Part shown: positions 1-8,983 of the stretch, one piece after another
How the letters are laid out: each line of letters starts with the position of its first letter
Position numbering within the stretch: position 1 is the stretch's first letter
The notes under the pieces: model-generated
Seen by the model: the letters and a program-made list of their open reading frames with translations, nothing else
What the model was told of the DNA's origin: nothing
The model's database searches: none
Program-made: the position numbers and the translations under genes
NCBI GenBank assembly: GCA_029005135.1
Contig: JAQXFO010000005.1
Coordinates: forward strand, 1 to 38,415
Reading direction: 5' to 3'
DNA from: Lachnospiraceae bacterium
GTDB taxonomy: Bacteria > Bacillota > Clostridia > Lachnospirales > Lachnospiraceae
Length of the DNA: 38,415 bases

Positions 1-987
1 ACAGCCATTGCTAACAAGCAACGCATTGTATTACCGGAGAGCACCGAACCCCGAACACTCACAGCAGCCGACCAAGTGATTGCCGAAGGCATTGCCGATG
101 TAATCTTAATTGGAGAGCCAAAAGAAATTATGGCAAAAGCCAATGAGTTGAACCTTACTCACATTGGCGAAGCCCGAATCGTCAACCCTAACGACGATAA
201 CGCTATCCAGAAATACGCCGAATTGTTTTACGAACTTCGCAAGGCAAAAGGCATTACAATGGAAGATGCTAAGAAGAAAGCAAAAGACCCTCTTTATCTG
301 GGATGTCTTTTAGTGAAGTCGGGCGAAGCCGATGGTCAGGTAGCCGGCGCCGCTAATTCAACCGGAAACGTGCTTCGTGCAGCTTTCCAAGTAATTAAAA
401 CCGCCCCTGGTATCTCGGCAGTTTCGGGTGCTTTCATCATGCAGTTGCCCGAAGGTTCGCCTTACGGCCACAATGGCATCTTCGTGTTTGCCGACTGCGC
501 CGCCATTCCTGCTCCTACCGCATCTGAGCTGGCTCAAATTGCTGTTTCTGCCAACCGCACCGCCAAGCAGTTGGCTTGCATTCCGGAGCCGAAAGTGGCA
601 ATGCTGAGCTTTTCGACCAAAGGCAGTGCCAAGCACGACAACGTAACCAAGGTTCAGGAAGCCGTGGCCCTGGCCAAAGAAAACTATCCGGAACTGCTGG
701 TTGACGGTGAAATGCAGCTGGATGCCGCGCTCGACATGACCACAGGTCAGTCCAAGGCTCCGGGCAGCCCGGTCGCCGGTCAGGCCAACACCCTGATCTT
801 CCCGTCTCTGGAAGCCGGCAACATCGGTTACAAGCTGGTTCAGAGACTGGCCCGGGCCGGTGCCTACGGCCCGGTTCTCCAGGGGCTCAGCATGCCGGTC
901 AATGATCTGTCCCGCGGCTGCTTCGCTGAGGATATCGTCGGCACCGTCGCCATCACAGCCGTTCAGGCTCAGAATGCCAGTAAATAA
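1..987 (+). CDS. pta: Phosphate acetyltransferase (5' end cut by window)
   Basis: Transfers the acetyl group of acetyl-CoA to phosphate, giving acetyl phosphate for AckA in the cytoplasm. The frame is open from base 1 and 328 residues are visible; short-form Pta is about 330 residues, so I infer that only some 10-20 N-terminal residues are missing. Pta motifs include RIVLPES near the start, DADG-like EADGQVAG, KTAPGISAVSGAF, FADCAA and AMLSFSTKGSAKH, then a C-terminal ANTLIFPSLEAGNIGYKL block. The GTG at 76 is internal to the conserved region and is not the start. ackA begins 18 bases downstream, so the two are surely co-transcribed. Odd point: of 15 leucine codons before base 600 only 3 are CTG/CTC, while all 13 after it are; the 5' two-thirds is compositionally foreign to the rest of the window. 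Confidence 0.95.
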   Translation, partial: TAIANKQRIVLPESTEPRTLTAADQVIAEGIADVILIGEPKEIMAKANELNLTHIGEARIVNPNDDNAIQKYAELFYELRKAKGITMEDAKKKAKDPLYLGCLLVKSGEADGQVAGAANSTGNVLRAAFQVIKTAPGISAVSGAFIMQLPEGSPYGHNGIFVFADCAAIPAPTASELAQIAVSANRTAKQLACIPEPKVAMLSFSTKGSAKHDNVTKVQEAVALAKENYPELLVDGEMQLDAALDMTTGQSKAPGSPVAGQANTLIFPSLEAGNIGYKLVQRLARAGAYGPVLQGLSMPVNDLSRGCFAEDIVGTVAITAVQAQNASK

Positions 988-1005
988 AGAGTAGGAGAGA
1001 GTATC

Positions 1006-2214
1006 ATGAAAATTCTTGTTATCAACGCAGGCAGTTCTTCATTAAAATATCAGATCATCGATACGGACAACGAAGCTGTCCTGGCCAAGGGTCTGTGCGA
1101 GCGTATCGGTATCGACGGCTCCAAGCTGACACATAAAGTGCCGGGCCGTGAGGATTTCGAAAAGGTCTCCCCGATGCCGACCCACAAGGAAGCCGTTGCC
1201 CTCGTCATGGAAGCGATCCTCGATGCCGATCACGGCGTCATTGCCAGTCTCGATGAGCTGTCCGCCATCGGCCACCGCGTCCTGCACGGCGGCATCGAAT
1301 ACACTGAGAGCTGCGTCGTGACGGAAAAGGTGAAAGCCGTTATCCGCGAGAACTTCGACCTGGGCCCGCTGCACAATCCGGCCAACCTGATGGGTATCGA
1401 AGCCTGTGAAGCCAATATGCCGGGCAAGCCCAATGTGGCTGTCTTCGACACCGCCTTCGGCATGGGCATGGAACCGGAGGCCTATATGTACGCGCTGCCG
1501 TCCGAATACTATGACAAATACAAGCTGCGCCGCTACGGCTTCCACGGTACAAGCCATATGTATGTCTCCGGCGAGACCATCAAGTTTGGCCAGCTGCCGG
1601 AAGGCCGCAGACGCGTCATCGTCTGCCATCTGGGCAACGGCGCTTCTATTTCCGCCAGCATCGACGGCAAGTGCGTCGACACCTCTATGGGCCTGACCCC
1701 GCTGGAAGGCCTGATCATGGGCACCCGTTCCGGTGATGTGGATCCGGCTGTCGTCCAGTATATCTGTTCCCACGAGAACAAGACTGTGGATGAAGTTCTC
1801 AATATCCTGAACAAGAAATCCGGCGTCATGGGCATGTCCGGCGTTTCCTCCGACTTCCGTGATCTCTCCAAGGCCGAAAGCGAAGGTAATGAGAAGGCAG
1901 CCCTGGCCCTTAAGGCCTATCGTCACCGCCTGGTCAAATATATCGGCGGCTATGTTGCCCTGATGAACGGCGTCGACGCCATCACCTTCACGGCCGGTCT
2001 CGGTGAGAACGACGGTGAGATGAGACAGCTTGTCTGCGAATCTCTGGGCTATCTGGGTATCAGCATTGACAAGGAGAAGAATGCGGCCCGCGGCAAGAGA
2101 ATGGAGATCTCCACACCGGATTCCAAGGTGCGAGTCTTCGTTATTCCGACAAACGAGGAGCTGATGATCGCCAGGGATACCCTGCGTCTCGTCAAAGCGG
2201 CCGGCCTTGCCTGA
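1006..2214 (+). CDS. ackA: Acetate kinase
   Basis: Converts acetyl phosphate and ADP to acetate and ATP, the energy-yielding last step of acetate fermentation. At 402 residues it has the normal family length. Visible motifs are the N-terminal phosphate-binding VINAGSSSLKYQ (residues 5-16), IGHRVLHGG, the FHGTSHMYVS segment, HLGNGASISA, DTSMGLTPLEGLIMGTRSGD and TAGLGEND near the C terminus, all typical of the ASKHA-fold acetate kinases. The ATG is preceded by AGGAGAGAG at good spacing. It directly follows pta. Unlike the upstream part of pta, its codon use matches the rest of the window. No hairpin terminator is visible after it; rpmF downstream has its own promoter. Confidence 0.98.
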   Translation: MKILVINAGSSSLKYQIIDTDNEAVLAKGLCERIGIDGSKLTHKVPGREDFEKVSPMPTHKEAVALVMEAILDADHGVIASLDELSAIGHRVLHGGIEYTESCVVTEKVKAVIRENFDLGPLHNPANLMGIEACEANMPGKPNVAVFDTAFGMGMEPEAYMYALPSEYYDKYKLRRYGFHGTSHMYVSGETIKFGQLPEGRRRVIVCHLGNGASISASIDGKCVDTSMGLTPLEGLIMGTRSGDVDPAVVQYICSHENKTVDEVLNILNKKSGVMGMSGVSSDFRDLSKAESEGNEKAALALKAYRHRLVKYIGGYVALMNGVDAITFTAGLGENDGEMRQLVCESLGYLGISIDKEKNAARGKRMEISTPDSKVRVFVIPTNEELMIARDTLRLVKAAGLA

Positions 2215-2282
2215 AAAAGCGTCACTGAGGGGAAAGTCGCGGATTCGGCACCGAAAAAACGGGAAAAATCAGCATTTTTATC

Positions 2283-2312
2283 TTGACAGAAAAACGCCCT
2301 GCCTTGTATAAT
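2283..2312 (+). promoter_or_regulatory. Sigma-70-type promoter for rpmF
   Basis: A perfect -35 TTGACA (2283-2288) and a perfect -10 TATAAT (2307-2312) are separated by 18 bases. Transcription would start near 2319, giving a short leader with AAGGAGGTG at 2327-2335 before the rpmF ATG. This is one of the strongest promoters in the window, as expected for a ribosomal protein gene. Confidence 0.9.
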
Positions 2313-2340
2313 GACAATCGTGCGTTAAGGAGGTGTAAAA

Positions 2341-2526
2341 ATGTCCATTTGTCCGAAAAACAAACACTCAGCGGCCAGAAGAGATAAGAGACGTGCCAAC
2401 TGGAAAATGACGGCTCCGGCTCTGGTTCGCTGCAGCAAGTGCGGTGCTCTGATGATGCCGCATCGTGTCTGCAAGGCTTGCGGTTCTTACAACAAACGTG
2501 AGATCATCAAGCAGGAAGACGCCTGA
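2341..2526 (+). CDS. rpmF: 50S ribosomal protein L32
   Basis: Small zinc-ribbon protein of the large ribosomal subunit. The 61 residues start with the usual basic tail (KNKHSAARRDKRRANWK) and contain a complete C-x2-C...C-x2-C ribbon: CSKCG and CKACG. This is therefore the zinc-binding form. An AAGGAGGTG ribosome binding site precedes the ATG, and the gene has a near-consensus promoter and a strong terminator, so it can be a monocistronic unit. In many Bacillota a DUF177 (YceD) gene sits just before rpmF. Here only 126 bases separate ackA from rpmF, so that gene is absent from this spot. Confidence 0.97.
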   Translation: MSICPKNKHSAARRDKRRANWKMTAPALVRCSKCGALMMPHRVCKACGSYNKREIIKQEDA

Positions 2527-2545
2527 GATAGAATTCAAGTCAAGG

Positions 2546-2578
2546 AAACTGCTGTTCATAACGAACAGCAGTTTTTTT
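2546..2578 (+). terminator. Rho-independent terminator after rpmF
   Basis: A perfect 12-bp stem, AAACTGCTGTTC (2546-2557) paired with GAACAGCAGTTT (2563-2574), has a 5-base loop and runs into a T tract (2572-2578). Confidence 0.95.
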
Positions 2579-2616
2579 ATGTCCTCGGGGAGTCCCTGCC
2601 GGCCCTTTTGTTTCTC

Positions 2617-2645
2617 TTGAATTTACAGTTAAGGGCGTGTATCAT
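2617..2645 (+). promoter_or_regulatory. Probable promoter for the plsX operon
   Basis: TTGAAT (2617-2622) and TATCAT (2640-2645) lie 17 bases apart, downstream of the rpmF terminator. This predicts a start near 2652 for the plsX-rnc-smc-ftsY-ilvA transcript. The inverted repeat at 2655-2677 would lie at the very 5' end of that transcript. Confidence 0.7.
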
Positions 2646-2654
2646 AAAGTCGTG

Positions 2655-2677
2655 TTTCTGTCTTTTCGGGACAGAAA
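2655..2677 (+). repeat. Inverted repeat in the plsX leader
   Basis: TTTCTGTC (2655-2662) and GACAGAAA (2670-2677) form a perfect 8-bp dyad with a 7-base spacer, a few bases downstream of the predicted plsX start of transcription. It has no T tract, so it is not a terminator. It could be an operator for a lipid-synthesis regulator or a 5' stabilising hairpin. It does not resemble the FapR consensus as I know it, and no regulator gene is adjacent. Confidence 0.5.
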
Positions 2678-2704
2678 TGCCATCACGTAAGGAGATATCA
2701 GCAC

Positions 2705-3730
2705 ATGGAAAGAGAATTGACGATCGTCGTTGACGGCATGGGCGGTGACAATGCGCCGGCCTGCAATATCGAAGGTGTTGTGAATGCCCTGAACGAAAGG
2801 GAAGGCTTCCGCATCATTATGACCGGTGACGAGGAAGCTCTGATGCAGGGACTTTCCTCTTACCGTTATCCGAAGGAACGGCTGACGATCCGTCCGACGA
2901 CTCAGGTCATCGCCATGGCCGAGCCGCCCGTATCCGCCATCCACGGCAAGAAGGATTCTTCCATTGTGGTTGGCATGGGTCTTGTCCGCAAGGGAGAGGC
3001 GGATGCCTTTGTCTCGGCCGGTTCCACCGGCGCCGTCCTGGTGGGTGGTCAGCTTCTGGTGGGCCGTCTGAAGGGTGTTCACCGGCCTCCTTTGGCCTGC
3101 ATTATTCCCACGGAAAAGGGCATGACCTGTGTGGTTGACTGCGGCGCCAATGTGGATGCCCGTCCTGAATGGCTTATCCAGTTCGCCCGTATGGGATCGG
3201 TCTATGTGGAAAATATGCTGGGCATTAAGGCACCGACTGTCGGTCTTCTGAATATCGGGGCCGAGGAAGAGAAGGGCAACGCTCTGGTAAAGGAGACGAT
3301 GCCCCAGCTCAAGGCCTGTCCGGATATTCATTTCACCGGGTCCGTGGAAGCCCGGGATGTCCCCTCGGGGGCGGTGGATATCGTGGTGACCGATGCCTTT
3401 TCGGGCAATGTGCTGCTGAAGATGTACGAAGGCACCGCCTCCGCGCTTCTGCATATCATTAAGAAGACACTTAAGAGCTCCGTAAAGACCATGATCGGCG
3501 GTGCTCTGATCCAGGGAGCCCTGAAGGAGACTCTGAAGCGCTACGATGCCTCAAACTACGGCGGGGCGCCGCTCCTGGGCCTTAAGGGCCTTGTGGTCAA
3601 GGCCCACGGCAGTTCCTCGGCTGCCGAGATCTGTACCTCGATCTTCCAGTGCCTGGAGTTTTCCGAAAAAGATATCAACGGCAAGATCCGCCGGGCCCTT
3701 GAAGACGCGGCCGTGAAGGCGGAAGCATGA
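2705..3730 (+). CDS. plsX: Phosphate acyltransferase PlsX
   Basis: Makes acyl phosphate from acyl-ACP and phosphate; PlsY then uses it to acylate glycerol-3-phosphate. The 341 residues have the usual length and the N-terminal signature VDGMGGDNAP, followed by STGAVLVGGQLL, VDCGANVDARPEWL, NIGAEEEKGN and DAFSGNVLLKMYEGTA. The ATG follows a GGAGA ribosome binding site. The stop codon overlaps the rnc start as ATGA, so the two are translationally coupled. In Bacillus-type operons fabD, fabG and acpP separate plsX from rnc; here they are missing. The partner enzymes plsY and gpsA lie together at 35067-36732. Confidence 0.97.
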   Translation: MERELTIVVDGMGGDNAPACNIEGVVNALNEREGFRIIMTGDEEALMQGLSSYRYPKERLTIRPTTQVIAMAEPPVSAIHGKKDSSIVVGMGLVRKGEADAFVSAGSTGAVLVGGQLLVGRLKGVHRPPLACIIPTEKGMTCVVDCGANVDARPEWLIQFARMGSVYVENMLGIKAPTVGLLNIGAEEEKGNALVKETMPQLKACPDIHFTGSVEARDVPSGAVDIVVTDAFSGNVLLKMYEGTASALLHIIKKTLKSSVKTMIGGALIQGALKETLKRYDASNYGGAPLLGLKGLVVKAHGSSSAAEICTSIFQCLEFSEKDINGKIRRALEDAAVKAEA

Positions 3731-4446
3731 ATCAACGGGAGCGGGGATATTTTCAAGTGAAAGAACGCCATACCGATCTGTCCTCTCTGGAGGAGGCGCT
3801 CGGCTATCGATTCCGCAGCCGGGCGCTGCTTGTTCATGCCCTGACGCATTCCTCTTATGCCAACGAGCATAAGAAAGAGGGGGCGGAACACAACGAAAGA
3901 CTGGAATTTCTCGGGGATGCCATCCTGGAGATGTGCAGCTCTGATTATCTGTACCATCGTTATCCTGAAAAGAACGAGGGAGAGTTATCCAAGCTGAGGG
4001 CCTCCCTGGTGTGTGAGCCGACGCTGGCCCTCTGCGCCCGCGATTTCAACCTGATGCCGTATCTTCGGCTCGGGAAGGGCGAAGACATGGCGGGCGGCCG
4101 TACGCGGGATTCCATTGTGTCCGATGCCGTGGAATCGGTGATTGCCGCTATCTATCTGGACGGCGGTTACGAACCGGCCCGGCAGTTTATACTGGAACAC
4201 ATTCTCAATGATATCGACAGCAAAAAGCTGTATGTTGACAGCAAGAGCCTTCTTCAGGAAAAGGCTCAGGCCGCCGGTCAGACGGTGATGTATCGTGTGA
4301 TTGACGAAAAGGGCCCCGACCATGACAAATGGTTCACGGTGGAGGTCCTGGTAGGCGGGACTGTCTGTGCCGCCGGTGACGGCCATACCAAAAAAAGCGC
4401 CGAGCAGAACGCGGCTTTCCGCGCGCTCAGGGCTGAAAAGGATTAG
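3727..4446 (+). CDS. rnc: Ribonuclease III
   Basis: Double-strand-specific endoribonuclease for rRNA processing and mRNA decay. The catalytic domain (about residues 15-155) contains the family signature [14 protein letters not shown] with the metal-binding acidic residues, and the second acidic cluster [17 protein letters not shown] double-stranded RNA-binding domain fills roughly residues 165-237, ending in [16 protein letters not shown]. At 239 residues the length is normal. The ATG overlaps the plsX stop. A GTG at 3757 is an alternative start that would remove ten non-conserved residues; I prefer the ATG because of coupling. smc starts 3 bases after the stop. Confidence 0.96.
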   Translation: MNQRERGYFQVKERHTDLSSLEEALGYRFRSRALLVHALTHSSYANEHKKEGAEHNERLEFLGDAILEMCSSDYLYHRYPEKNEGELSKLRASLVCEPTLALCARDFNLMPYLRLGKGEDMAGGRTRDSIVSDAVESVIAAIYLDGGYEPARQFILEHILNDIDSKKLYVDSKSLLQEKAQAAGQTVMYRVIDEKGPDHDKWFTVEVLVGGTVCAAGDGHTKKSAEQNAAFRALRAEKD

Positions 4447-4449
4447 TGT

Positions 4450-7400
4450 ATGTATTTAAAATCAATCGAGGTCCACGGCTTCAAATCCTTTGCCAATAAG
4501 CTGAGATTTGATTTCCGGGACGGCATCACGGCCATCGTCGGCCCTAACGGTTCCGGCAAAAGCAATGTCGTCGATGCGGTGCGCTGGGTTTTCGGCGAGC
4601 AGAGTGCCAAGCAGCTCCGCGGCGGCAATATGCAGGATGTTATTTTTGCCGGTACCGAGAACCGGCGGCCCCAGAGCTATGCCGAAGTCTCCATCGTCCT
4701 GGACAACAGTGACAAAGCTCTCGACATCGCCTTTGAGGAGGTCAAGATCACCCGGCGCCTCTACCGCTCCGGGGAGAGTGAATATCTGATCAATGACAGA
4801 GCGGCTCGTCTGAAGGATATTAACGAGCTGTTCTATGATACCGGTATCGGCAAGGAAGGCTATTCCGTCATCGGTCAGAACCAGATCGAGAAGATCCTCT
4901 CCGGCAAGATGGAGGACCGTCGTGAGCTCTTTGATGAGGCCGTGGGTATTGTCAAATTCAAACGGCGTAAAAACGCCGCCGTCAAAAAGCTCGAGAGCGA
5001 GCAGCAAAACCTTCTGCGCGTCGGCGACATTCTCAACGAGCTGACCAATCAGCTGGGCCCTTTAAGACGCCAGAGCGAAACCGCCAGGATCTATCTGAAT
5101 AAGAAGGAAACGCTGAAGTCCCTCGACATCAACCTGTATCTTCTGGATGCCGAGGCCGCCGAAATGCGCCTTCGTGAGCTGGCCGACAAAAACCGCCTTG
5201 TTACAGAGGAACTGGCCGATAAGAGGAACGCCTTCGAGGAGGCCCGCCGTGAATACGTCGAGCTTGAAAGAGCCATTGAAGAGGTTGATGCCCGCATCAC
5301 CGCCGTTCGTGAAGACAGCAGTCGCTGCGCTCTGAAGAAGCAGGAGCTGAAGGGACGCATCGCCCTTCTGAAGGAGCAGATCCGTACTGTTAAAACCAAC
5401 GATGAGCATTATGATAACCGCCGGGCCCAGATCGGTGCCGAGATCGACAGACGGCGCCGGGAACTGGCATCCCGGGCCGGAGAAGAAGACAATCTCACCG
5501 TTGTCCTTCGGGAGATGACAGCGGAGGCCGACAGCGAAAAAGCATCACTTTCGGAACTGGAGGCCGCTTTAGCCGATCAGAACCGCGAGCTTGAGCAGCT
5601 GCAGGCGGCCCTGATTGATCTTCTGAATAAGAGAGTCACCATCAAGGGCAGGGCCCAGCGCTGCGACGCCATGATGGAGCAGATCGATATCCGCAGGGCT
5701 GAGCTTGTCAGGCGCTCACTTCGCTTTACCGAGGAGGAGACGGAAGCCTCCCGAAGTCTGGAAGACAACGCGAAGGATAAGACCCTTGTGGAGGCCGAAA
5801 TTGCTTCTCTGACGGAAGAATGCCGTGCCTGTGAAAAAGAGGCCGCCAAGGCTCAGAGCTCACTGACGACCCTGATGTCCCGCCTCGAGGAGAGTCAGAC
5901 GGCTTACCACCGTACCTCCTCCCGGTTGGATTCTCTCCGCAGTATGGAGGAACAGTATGACGGCTACGGTAACGGCATCCGCTATGTGATGGATGAAAAA
6001 CCGAATGAGCCGGGCATCGTCGGCGTCGTGGCCGAGCTTATCAGCGTCAGCAAGACTTATGAAGTGGCTATTGAGACGGCCCTGGGCGCCAAGGCCCGCA
6101 ACATCGTCACCGATGACGAAGGGACGGTGAAGCGCATGATCGCCCTGCTGAAGAAGAACCGTCTGGGGCGCGCCACCTTCCTGCCCATGACCAATATTCG
6201 CGATGTGAAACCCTTTGAGATGAAGGCGGCCCTCCGGGAACCGGGAGTCATCGGGCTTGGCAGTTCTCTGGTGCATATCACGGTTCCCGGTTATGAGATC
6301 CTCAGCGAATATTTACTGGGACGGACCCTGGTGGTCGATACCATTGACAACGCCATGAAGATCGGCGCCAAATACCGCCACGGTCTTTATATGGTCACGC
6401 TTCAGGGAGAGCTTTTTACACCGGGCGGTGCCATTACCGGCGGTGCTTTCAAAAACTCTGTCAACCTTCTGGGACGTCACCGCGAGATCGAAGAGCTTCA
6501 GGAAAAGACCGGGACTCTGAAAAAGGACATCGCCGCTCTGCAGTCACAGGTCAATGAGACACGTCAGCGCCGAAACGATCTCCGGGAGTCGATCCTGAAG
6601 CTGAACGAACAGCTTCAGAAGGCAAAGATACGTCAGAACACCATCGAGATACAGCGGCGTCAGGCGGAAGAGCGTCTCAATGACAACAAGCTGTCCCACG
6701 AAGGCCTTAATGACGAGAATAAAGAGATCGCCGGCCAGATTGCCCAGGTCAAAGAAAGCCGCGAAAGCCTGGATGCCGAGCTGGCCCGTTCCCTGGAGGA
6801 AGAGGCTTCCCTGAAGACCCGGGCGGAGACCCTTCAGAGAGAGATCGAAGACAGTCAGAAGAAGCGCGACGCACAGGCCGCCGTTCTGGAAAAATGTCAT
6901 GTCCGACTGGCTTCCCTGGAACAGCAGGCCGCGAATATGGCCGACAACCGGAAGCGTCTTCTGGCCGAGATCGGCGCCTTTGAGGCGGAAGAAGAGACAC
7001 TGATCCGCAATCGGGAAGGCAGTGCGGCGGAGATCACCCGGCGGACCCGGGGGATCGAAGAGGCTGAAAATGACATCCGTCAGGCGGAAAGAGAGGCTGA
7101 AGAGGCCGGGGAAGCCGAACGCAGTCTGATAGAAGAAAAACAGGAACTGGCTGTCAGACACAAGAAGTTTTTTGACAGCCGCGAGGCCCTTGGCGATGCT
7201 ATCAACCGGCTTGACAAGGAAAACTACCGTCTGAACACGCAGATAGAAAACCTTGAAGAGGAGCGGGAAAAGCAGACCGCCTATATGTGGGAGGAGTACG
7301 AGCTGACGCCCAGTGAGGCCAGAGCTCTCCGCCGCGAGGATCTTTCGGAGCGCAGTGCCCTGAAAAAGGAAGTTTCCCGCATCAAAGATGAGATCAAAGC

Positions 7401-8013
7401 CCTTGGTAGCGTCAATGTCAATGCCATTGAGGAATACCGTGAGGTCTCTGAAAGGCATGATTTCCTGAAAACACAGCACGATGACCTGATCAAATCCGAA
7501 GAGACGCTGACACAGATCATCCGGGAACTGGATGACGGCATGCGCCGGCAGTTTAATGAACAGTTCGGCCGCATCAACCGGGAATTCGATAAGGTGGCCA
7601 AGGAACTGTTCGGCGGCGGGATGGGCTCTCTGCGCCTGAAGGACGACAGCGATGTTCTGGAAACTGACGTCGAGATCAATGTCCAGCCTCCGGGAAAAAA
7701 GCTGCAGACGATCCAGCTGCTGTCGGGCGGCGAGCGTGCTCTGACGGCCATCGCACTTCTTTTTGCCATTCAGAATCTGAAGCCGTCGCCTTTCTGCATT
7801 CTCGATGAGATCGAGGCGGCTCTCGATGAGAATAACACGACGCGCTTTGCCCAGTATCTGAGGAAGCTGACGAAGAATACTCAGTTTATCGTCATCACGC
7901 ATCGGCGTGGTACGATGGTATCCGCAGACCGGCTGTACGGCATTACCATGATGGAAAAGGGTGTGTCGACACTGGTTTCGGTCAGTCTGATAGAAAACAG
8001 TCTTGATAAATGA
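4450..8013 (+). CDS. smc: Chromosome partition protein SMC
   Basis: ATPase that organises and separates chromosomes together with ScpA and ScpB, which are not in this window. The 1187 residues have the full SMC layout. The N-terminal head has Walker A GPNGSGKS (residues 31-38). A first long coiled coil leads to the hinge at about residues 505-670 ([23 protein letters not shown]). The returning coiled coil is rich in Glu, Arg and Gln. The C-terminal head has the ABC signature [17 protein letters not shown] near residue 1091 and Walker [13 protein letters not shown] near 1116. The gene sits between rnc and ftsY as in many Bacillota. The ATG at 4450 gives the conserved [14 protein letters not shown] start; there is no strong ribosome binding site, so coupling to rnc is likely. 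Confidence 0.98.
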   Translation: MYLKSIEVHGFKSFANKLRFDFRDGITAIVGPNGSGKSNVVDAVRWVFGEQSAKQLRGGNMQDVIFAGTENRRPQSYAEVSIVLDNSDKALDIAFEEVKITRRLYRSGESEYLINDRAARLKDINELFYDTGIGKEGYSVIGQNQIEKILSGKMEDRRELFDEAVGIVKFKRRKNAAVKKLESEQQNLLRVGDILNELTNQLGPLRRQSETARIYLNKKETLKSLDINLYLLDAEAAEMRLRELADKNRLVTEELADKRNAFEEARREYVELERAIEEVDARITAVREDSSRCALKKQELKGRIALLKEQIRTVKTNDEHYDNRRAQIGAEIDRRRRELASRAGEEDNLTVVLREMTAEADSEKASLSELEAALADQNRELEQLQAALIDLLNKRVTIKGRAQRCDAMMEQIDIRRAELVRRSLRFTEEETEASRSLEDNAKDKTLVEAEIASLTEECRACEKEAAKAQSSLTTLMSRLEESQTAYHRTSSRLDSLRSMEEQYDGYGNGIRYVMDEKPNEPGIVGVVAELISVSKTYEVAIETALGAKARNIVTDDEGTVKRMIALLKKNRLGRATFLPMTNIRDVKPFEMKAALREPGVIGLGSSLVHITVPGYEILSEYLLGRTLVVDTIDNAMKIGAKYRHGLYMVTLQGELFTPGGAITGGAFKNSVNLLGRHREIEELQEKTGTLKKDIAALQSQVNETRQRRNDLRESILKLNEQLQKAKIRQNTIEIQRRQAEERLNDNKLSHEGLNDENKEIAGQIAQVKESRESLDAELARSLEEEASLKTRAETLQREIEDSQKKRDAQAAVLEKCHVRLASLEQQAANMADNRKRLLAEIGAFEAEEETLIRNREGSAAEITRRTRGIEEAENDIRQAEREAEEAGEAERSLIEEKQELAVRHKKFFDSREALGDAINRLDKENYRLNTQIENLEEEREKQTAYMWEEYELTPSEARALRREDLSERSALKKEVSRIKDEIKALGSVNVNAIEEYREVSERHDFLKTQHDDLIKSEETLTQIIRELDDGMRRQFNEQFGRINREFDKVAKELFGGGMGSLRLKDDSDVLETDVEINVQPPGKKLQTIQLLSGGERALTAIALLFAIQNLKPSPFCILDEIEAALDENNTTRFAQYLRKLTKNTQFIVITHRRGTMVSADRLYGITMMEKGVSTLVSVSLIENSLDK

Positions 8014-8029
8014 TGAAGGGAAGACAGGA

Positions 8030-8983
8030 ATGGAAGATAACGGAAAAAAAGCAGGCTTTTTCAAACGCCTGTTCAACGGCCTTGGAAAAACGCGTCAGTC
8101 CATTACAGGAAGCCTCAGCCGCCTTTTCTCAGACCATGACCGGATCGATGATGAGTTTTATGAGGATCTGGAAGAACTGATGATCATGGGCGATATGGGC
8201 ATCCGTACGACGGACGCGATCATCGCCTCCCTGAAGGAAAAGGTGGAGGAGCAGCGTATTAAGGATCCGGCCCAGTGCCGTGATATCCTGATCAATTCCA
8301 TTAAGGAAAAGATGGCGGTCAAGGAAACGGATTACGCTTTCGAACACGAGACCTCCGTTATTCTGGTTATCGGTGTCAACGGAACCGGTAAGACCACCAC
8401 GGCAGGCAAGCTGGCTTCCCAGCTGAAATCGCAGGGCCGTCGCGTGATCCTGGCCGCCGCCGATACTTTCCGGGCCGCCGCCTGCGAACAGCTCAGAGAA
8501 TGGTCGTCCCGGGCCGGTGTGGATCTGATCGCCGGTCAAGCCGGTGCCGATCCCGCTTCCGTCGTCTACGATGCCGTGGCTGCGGCGAAGGCACGGCGGG
8601 CCGATGTGCTGATCTGCGACACCGCAGGACGCCTTCACAACAAAAAGAATCTCATGGACGAGCTTCACAAGATTTACCGTGTCATCACCCGGGAATTCCC
8701 GGAGGCTCATCTGGAGACACTGCTGGTCCTTGACGGCACCACGGGGCAGAATGCCCTGGTTCAGGCCCGTGATTTTTCGGAAGCGGCCAAAGTCACCGGC
8801 ATTGTGCTGACCAAACTGGACGGGACGGCCAAGGGTGGTATCGCCGTTGCCATCCAGAATGAACTACAGGTACCGGTCAAGTATATCGGTATCGGTGAGA
8901 CCCTTGAGGATCTCCAGAAATTTGATTCAGATGCCTTTGTGGATGCCCTCTTCAAAGGCCGTCAGGAGGAAGATGATGAGTGA
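8030..8983 (+). CDS. ftsY: Signal recognition particle receptor FtsY
   Basis: SRP GTPase that docks ribosome-SRP complexes at the membrane. I place the start at the ATG at 8030 (317 residues), because AAGGGAAG lies just upstream and an in-frame TTG at 8003 lies inside the end of smc. The N-terminal helical N domain is followed by the G domain: G1 [10 protein letters not shown] near residue 115, the [11 protein letters not shown] segment, G3 DTAGRLHNK near 197, and G4 [10 protein letters not shown] near 261. Only a short N-terminal extension with [13 protein letters not shown], a probable lipid-binding amphipathic helix, is present, as is usual in Gram-positive FtsY. The TTRQ/ATDTFR-type insertion box identifies FtsY rather than Ffh. 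No Ffh-type methionine-rich M domain is present. Confidence 0.96.
   Translation: MEDNGKKAGFFKRLFNGLGKTRQSITGSLSRLFSDHDRIDDEFYEDLEELMIMGDMGIRTTDAIIASLKEKVEEQRIKDPAQCRDILINSIKEKMAVKETDYAFEHETSVILVIGVNGTGKTTTAGKLASQLKSQGRRVILAAADTFRAAACEQLREWSSRAGVDLIAGQAGADPASVVYDAVAAAKARRADVLICDTAGRLHNKKNLMDELHKIYRVITREFPEAHLETLLVLDGTTGQNALVQARDFSEAAKVTGIVLTKLDGTAKGGIAVAIQNELQVPVKYIGIGETLEDLQKFDSDAFVDALFKGRQEEDDE

Noticed and set aside
1042-1926. 294-codon open frame opposite ackA
   Set aside because: Antisense to conserved acetate kinase motifs, with no recognisable domain.
6544-8076. 510-codon open frame on the minus strand opposite smc
   Set aside because: It lies wholly antisense to a well-conserved coding region, has no recognisable domain and has Leu/Phe-rich low complexity that mirrors the Glu/Lys-rich coiled coil of SMC.
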